From the NCBI GenBank assembly GCA_003024985.2, contig PXIH01S0037286.1: 10,895 nt of DNA; one strand, given 5' to 3'. The position numbers and the translations under genes were made by a program. Positions 7,891 through 10,895 of the stretch are shown piece after piece (positions within the stretch are counted from its first letter, which is position 1; each line of letters opens with the position of its first letter). The notes under the pieces were generated by a model that was not told the DNA's origin, did no database searches, and saw only the letters and a program-made list of their open reading frames with translations. Source of the stretch: Euperipatoides rowelli. Taxonomy: Eukaryota > Onychophora > Udeonychophora > Euonychophora > Peripatopsidae.

Positions 7891-8239
7891 ACAGTGGGAA
7901 AAAACATTTTGATTTAACAATGTGTATTTAACTGTTTCTCAATATTTCATAGTTTTTTTCTATATTGAGTTTCTTAATCGAGTAAATTATGTACACTCTT
8001 TAGGCTTTATTTTGTTTTGGATGAATGTAAAATAATTTATTAAATTACAAAATAATTAAATAACTTAGAATTTAAAAGTATTGTGCACTGAAAATGGTTC
8101 GCATGCCACAGTTTAATCATGTCTGCTTAATGTGTAGGCCTACTCTTATTAGAATAGCTTCATCTATACTGTAAAACCGATGTTTAAAATTTTAATCTGT
8201 AAATTTAATTAAAAGGACTTTCCTTTCTTTTCTTTTCAG

Positions 8240-8317
8240 AAAATGTTGGCTGGCATCATTTTAGCTTCCATAGTTGCGTTAGCTGATATTTATTTCATTA
8301 TTAAAACATTAGATTAG
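8240..8317 (+). CDS. TMEM199: TMEM199/Vma12 homologue, last coding exon
   Basis: A pyrimidine-rich tract ending TTTTCTTTTCAG precedes this exon. In phase 0 from the exon ending at 1346 it reads 25 codons and a TAG stop at 8315-8317. The peptide MLAGIILASIVALADIYF is strongly hydrophobic with an acidic residue near the luminal or cytosolic border. This is the second C-terminal membrane helix of the Vma12 domain, where family members carry an (A)-(E/D)-(L/I)-Y motif after the helix core; here it is ADIY. A short tail, IIKTLD, ends the protein, shorter than the human tail as I remember it. The exon is only 78 bp and stands almost 7 kb from its partner, so automated gene finders could easily miss it. 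The two exons support each other. Confidence 0.82.
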   Translation, partial: KMLAGIILASIVALADIYFIIKTLD

Positions 8318-8702
8318 CAATTCTACAAAAAAAAATGTATGAAGTATAACTTTTAGAATTCAAATATTTATTTCTGTAAAAATAACAATTTTACCCTAAG
8401 TAGGAAGGGGGAGAATGTAATTGTTCATTCATAAACTACTAGTAAGTATTTTTTTGGGTCAAAAATAATAATTTATTTAATATTACAGTTAAAAGAAAAA
8501 ATATCTGTCAATTGTAAAAGACCCTACTTAATGTGAGACAAAAAAAATAACCCGTTCACAACTATATTTTTAATCGTAGTTTGGAGAAACCGTTTAATGT
8601 ATATATACAGTATATATTTTTTATTACAAATAACCATAGTTAATAGTCTAAATGACAACAAATTTCTTAGATTTCTCTCTTGTACTTAAACATTGAGGAG
8701 AG

Positions 8703-8708
8703 AATAAA
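8703..8708 (+). terminator. Candidate polyadenylation signal (AATAAA)
   Basis: This is the first clean AATAAA after the TAG stop, giving a 3' UTR of roughly 400 bases. A GT-rich stretch follows at about 8770-8792. Because AATAAA is frequent in such AT-rich DNA (another occurs at 8944), the assignment is tentative. Confidence 0.3.
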
Positions 8709-8729
8709 TTATGCTGCTGCCCAAAAGCA

Positions 8730-9716
8730 AATCACATACAGTATCATTATCTTTAAAATATGAAGGAGATTGTGTTCTTTGGGATTGTGATGCCAATAGG
8801 AAACTCAAGCACAAATATTAAAAATATTCAGCTGAGAATATGTAAGATGATATAAGCCCACTCGAGTCAGAATGTGCTAGGACTGCTTTTTTAGAACTGA
8901 ATTGAATAACAGTTCCATTCATTTGCCTAGAATTTTGATTAAAAATAAATATCTTAATTTTTTTAAATATATTTTTTTAATTTCAAAGAATAATTATCCA
9001 TGGAAAAATATCCATAAGAAATATAATGATACTGTACATTATATAAAAAACATATAATTATATAAAAAATGAATAAAAGTAATATGCAATAGTGAAAATG
9101 TTTGTCACATTTCTGATTACATATCTTTCCATCTTTTACCCAGGGCTGTATTTGAGGGTATATGCCGGTATACGCCATATACTGACTGCTTATTGTTTAT
9201 TATTTGCATATACTGACTTAATTTTGACTGATTTACAGTATGTACAGTATATACCTAATGCCTATTATTATTATTTTCGTATAAATTTTGGTTTAACTCC
9301 TTTTTAAAATTTGCTGCCCCTTGTCCACTTAGCATGCATAATAAATATGTTTACCAAATTTAACTTCCGTAGAACAGGGTAAACTTACAAAAAAAAAAAA
9401 AAATATTCGGTTCGTTTAAAATTAGAAGATTTTGCAGAAATCAATGTGTGGAATTTTATCTCTTTAAAAATTCTGTTATTTTCAAACTTATTAGTGAGTC
9501 TGCATTACCTAGACTAATATTTTTTTTTATTAGAAATTTGTTATTAAATTTTATTTTGACAAAATGAAATGGTATCTTTCGACTGACCACATCTAAATGT
9601 GTATATTTTAATAAAGAGAAAAATTACATTTAAAATAAAGCCAAGTTGCCCAACAATGATCTTTGTTAAATTAGAAACAGTTTATAATCCTTTCTTAATT
9701 TTCTCATTCAGAGTCA
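8730..9716. other. Intergenic AT-rich sequence, no gene recognised
   Basis: Small overlapping open frames on both strands near 8963-9307 are of very low complexity and have no recognisable domain. Around 9160-9250 there are repeated TATACTGAC and GTATAT words with a GGTATATGCCGGTATACGCC stretch, which hints at an unclassified repeat end. A poly-A tract lies at about 9389-9403. Confidence 0.5.
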
Positions 9717-10383
9717 CTAATTCTGAGTAGATGTCAGAATTACATCTGGTGCTTTCTTGTTCACCAGCTGTGTGCAAACAGGTAAGAGGATTTCTAGGGT
9801 GTGTAGATTTTTACAGCCATTTTATACAGGATTTACAGAATTTGCAGCACCTTTGTACCTGTTATTAAAAAAAAAAAAAAAATTTCAATGGTCTCTAGAA
9901 GTCAAAGAATTGTTCCAACAATTGAAAGAGTAATTAGAAAGCACGCCGTTACTGACATATCCCGATTTTTGGAAAAACATTTTTTATAACCACCAGTGCG
10001 ACTAATATATGTAGGTGGTACTGTAGAGCAAAAGGATGAATTGAGGAATTTTAGGCCTATTGCATACTGCAGACAAAAGCTTAACAAAGCCGAACAGGTT
10101 TATGCAGCAATTGAAAAAGAGGTTTTGGCAGTCGTTTAAAAAAGGAAACAATTCCATCATTTAATGTGTGGGTATGAGGTTATAAGTTACTCATTACAGA
10201 CCATAAGCCTCTAACTCATTTGTTTGATTTACACAATACCAATCAAAGAGTAGTACGGTGGCTCTTATCTATTCAGGATAGGCCTCTGAAATTAGAACAT
10301 ATTAACGGTAGTGACATGTCCTAGCAGACTGGTTATCTAGACGCCCTGACAAGATCAATATTTTTAATAGTACGGTAACTTAA
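9717..10383 (+). pseudogene. Ty3/gypsy retrotransposon pol relic (RT C-terminal part and RNase H)
   Basis: The order of motifs is that of a Ty3/gypsy polyprotein after the reverse transcriptase catalytic core: KQVRGFLG at 9776-9799, then a short FAAPLYLLLKK stretch, then a region resembling LTTDAS.. at about 9985, RPIAY at 10053-10067, LNKAEQVY and EKEVLAVV just after it, TDHKPLTHLF at 10196-10225 (the RNase H signature), WLLSIQD, and ADWLSRRPDK at 10324-10353. The reading frame breaks repeatedly: a stop at 10137, frameshifts around 9830, 10000, 10180 and 10320, and a final stop at 10381. The catalytic RT core, integrase and LTRs are not in the window. It is an old, non-functional fragment. 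The family assignment is confident; the clade is not. Confidence 0.88.
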
Positions 10384-10895
10384 TGTTCAAAGAAAAGCCA
10401 TTAACTATTGCATGCATGCATTGTGCACAATGATATTGAGTGCATGGCTATTGTCGAACATGCACACATACAAGTGCTCACAAACACTATATAAAACATG
10501 TTTAAAAATAAATTATTTTTTATTTATATAAGATTTTATTTTAGACTTCATTGATTGGCAGCATGGCTCTGTACACACAACAAACCCAGCACACTAGTTT
10601 CTTACGTTGTACACATGTTAGACTTGGGATCTCTAATATTTACTTAGGTCGTATTAACAATAACCTGTGATTGATAATAGCCTACATATAATTTTCCTAT
10701 CTTAATGGTTATTTCCTTACGAGTGATTATCATGCCATCGAGTGACAAGAAAAAAAAATGCCATATGCTTAAAATATATTATTTACTGAAATAATACACG
10801 AGAGCCTAGAAAAACCTGTACCCCAACTTTTACTAGGTATTAAACCCACAATGCCCCAACCCTATAAAATACAAATATGACGGACAACAACAGAC
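10384..10895. other. Non-coding sequence after the retroelement relic
   Basis: No integrase similarity, LTR or gene is recognised. CATTGTGCACAATG at 10419-10432 is a perfect 14-bp palindrome. It is overlapped by TGCATGCATGCA at 10409-10420 and bracketed by AGCCAT at 10396 and ATGGCT at 10444, so the stretch could be a transposon terminus or a chance fold. Confidence 0.45.

Larger units (their letters stand above)
1347..8239 (+). other. Final intron of the TMEM199-like gene (6,893 bp, phase 0)
   Basis: The donor is GTAAAA at 1347 and the acceptor is a pyrimidine tract ending TTTTCAG at 8239. Joining the two flanking exons keeps the frame and links the two expected membrane helices. The intron holds three copies of a dispersed element, an expanded tandem array, two hAT-type insertions and a mariner transposase relic, each listed separately. 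Between these the sequence is AT-rich with no exon that I can support. N positions 2727, 3366 and 7584 are within it. Confidence 0.8.

Noticed and set aside
8963-9307. Overlapping 71-codon frames on both strands
   Set aside because: The composition (Tyr, Ile, Phe, Lys runs) is that of AT-rich non-coding DNA, and neither has a domain or splice context.
9902-10087. Minus-strand 61-codon open frame
   Set aside because: It is the antisense shadow of the Ty3/gypsy relic, whose motifs are on the plus strand.

Overview
The window looks like an AT-rich invertebrate nuclear genome, most likely an arthropod. The evidence is split exons with canonical splice sites, a long intron full of decayed transposons, and relics of transposon families common in arthropods (a mariner-like transposase with a DUF4817-type N-terminus, hAT-type non-autonomous elements, a Ty3/gypsy retroelement). 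The species cannot be named from the sequence. Three single N positions (2727, 3366, 7584) show that this is draft assembly.

The only host gene I can support is the 3' end of a TMEM199/Vma12 homologue, the ER membrane factor for V-ATPase assembly, on the + strand. Its last two coding exons are 1228-1346 (first transmembrane segment) and 8240-8317 (second transmembrane segment and stop). A phase-0 intron of 6,893 bp separates them. The earlier exons lie outside the window or were not recognisable.

That intron is a layered transposon deposit. Three copies of one uncharacterised dispersed element lie in it: about 1640-1915 (inverted), 3096-5420 and 6612-6945. Copies 1 and 3 carry one unit of a roughly 78-bp sequence. 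In copy 2 that unit has expanded to an array of about 18 units (3199-4552) with a higher-order period near 300 bp. A 671-bp hAT-type element (4714-5384) is nested in copy 2 with a perfect 8-bp target duplication, and copy 3 shows the corresponding unoccupied site. A separate 160-bp hAT-type MITE (2416-2575) also has a perfect 8-bp target duplication. Near the intron's 3' end is a decayed mariner-type transposase C-terminal half on the minus strand (7284-7890) whose last ~160 bp are tandemly duplicated.

Outside that intron, a fragment of the N-terminal half of a related transposase lies upstream of the first exon (746-965). A Ty3/gypsy pol relic (about 9717-10383) lies downstream of the gene. 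Remaining stretches are AT-rich with no supported gene. I see no evidence of a new multi-gene system. The unusual content is the repeat history inside one intron and its possible effects on splicing of the host gene.
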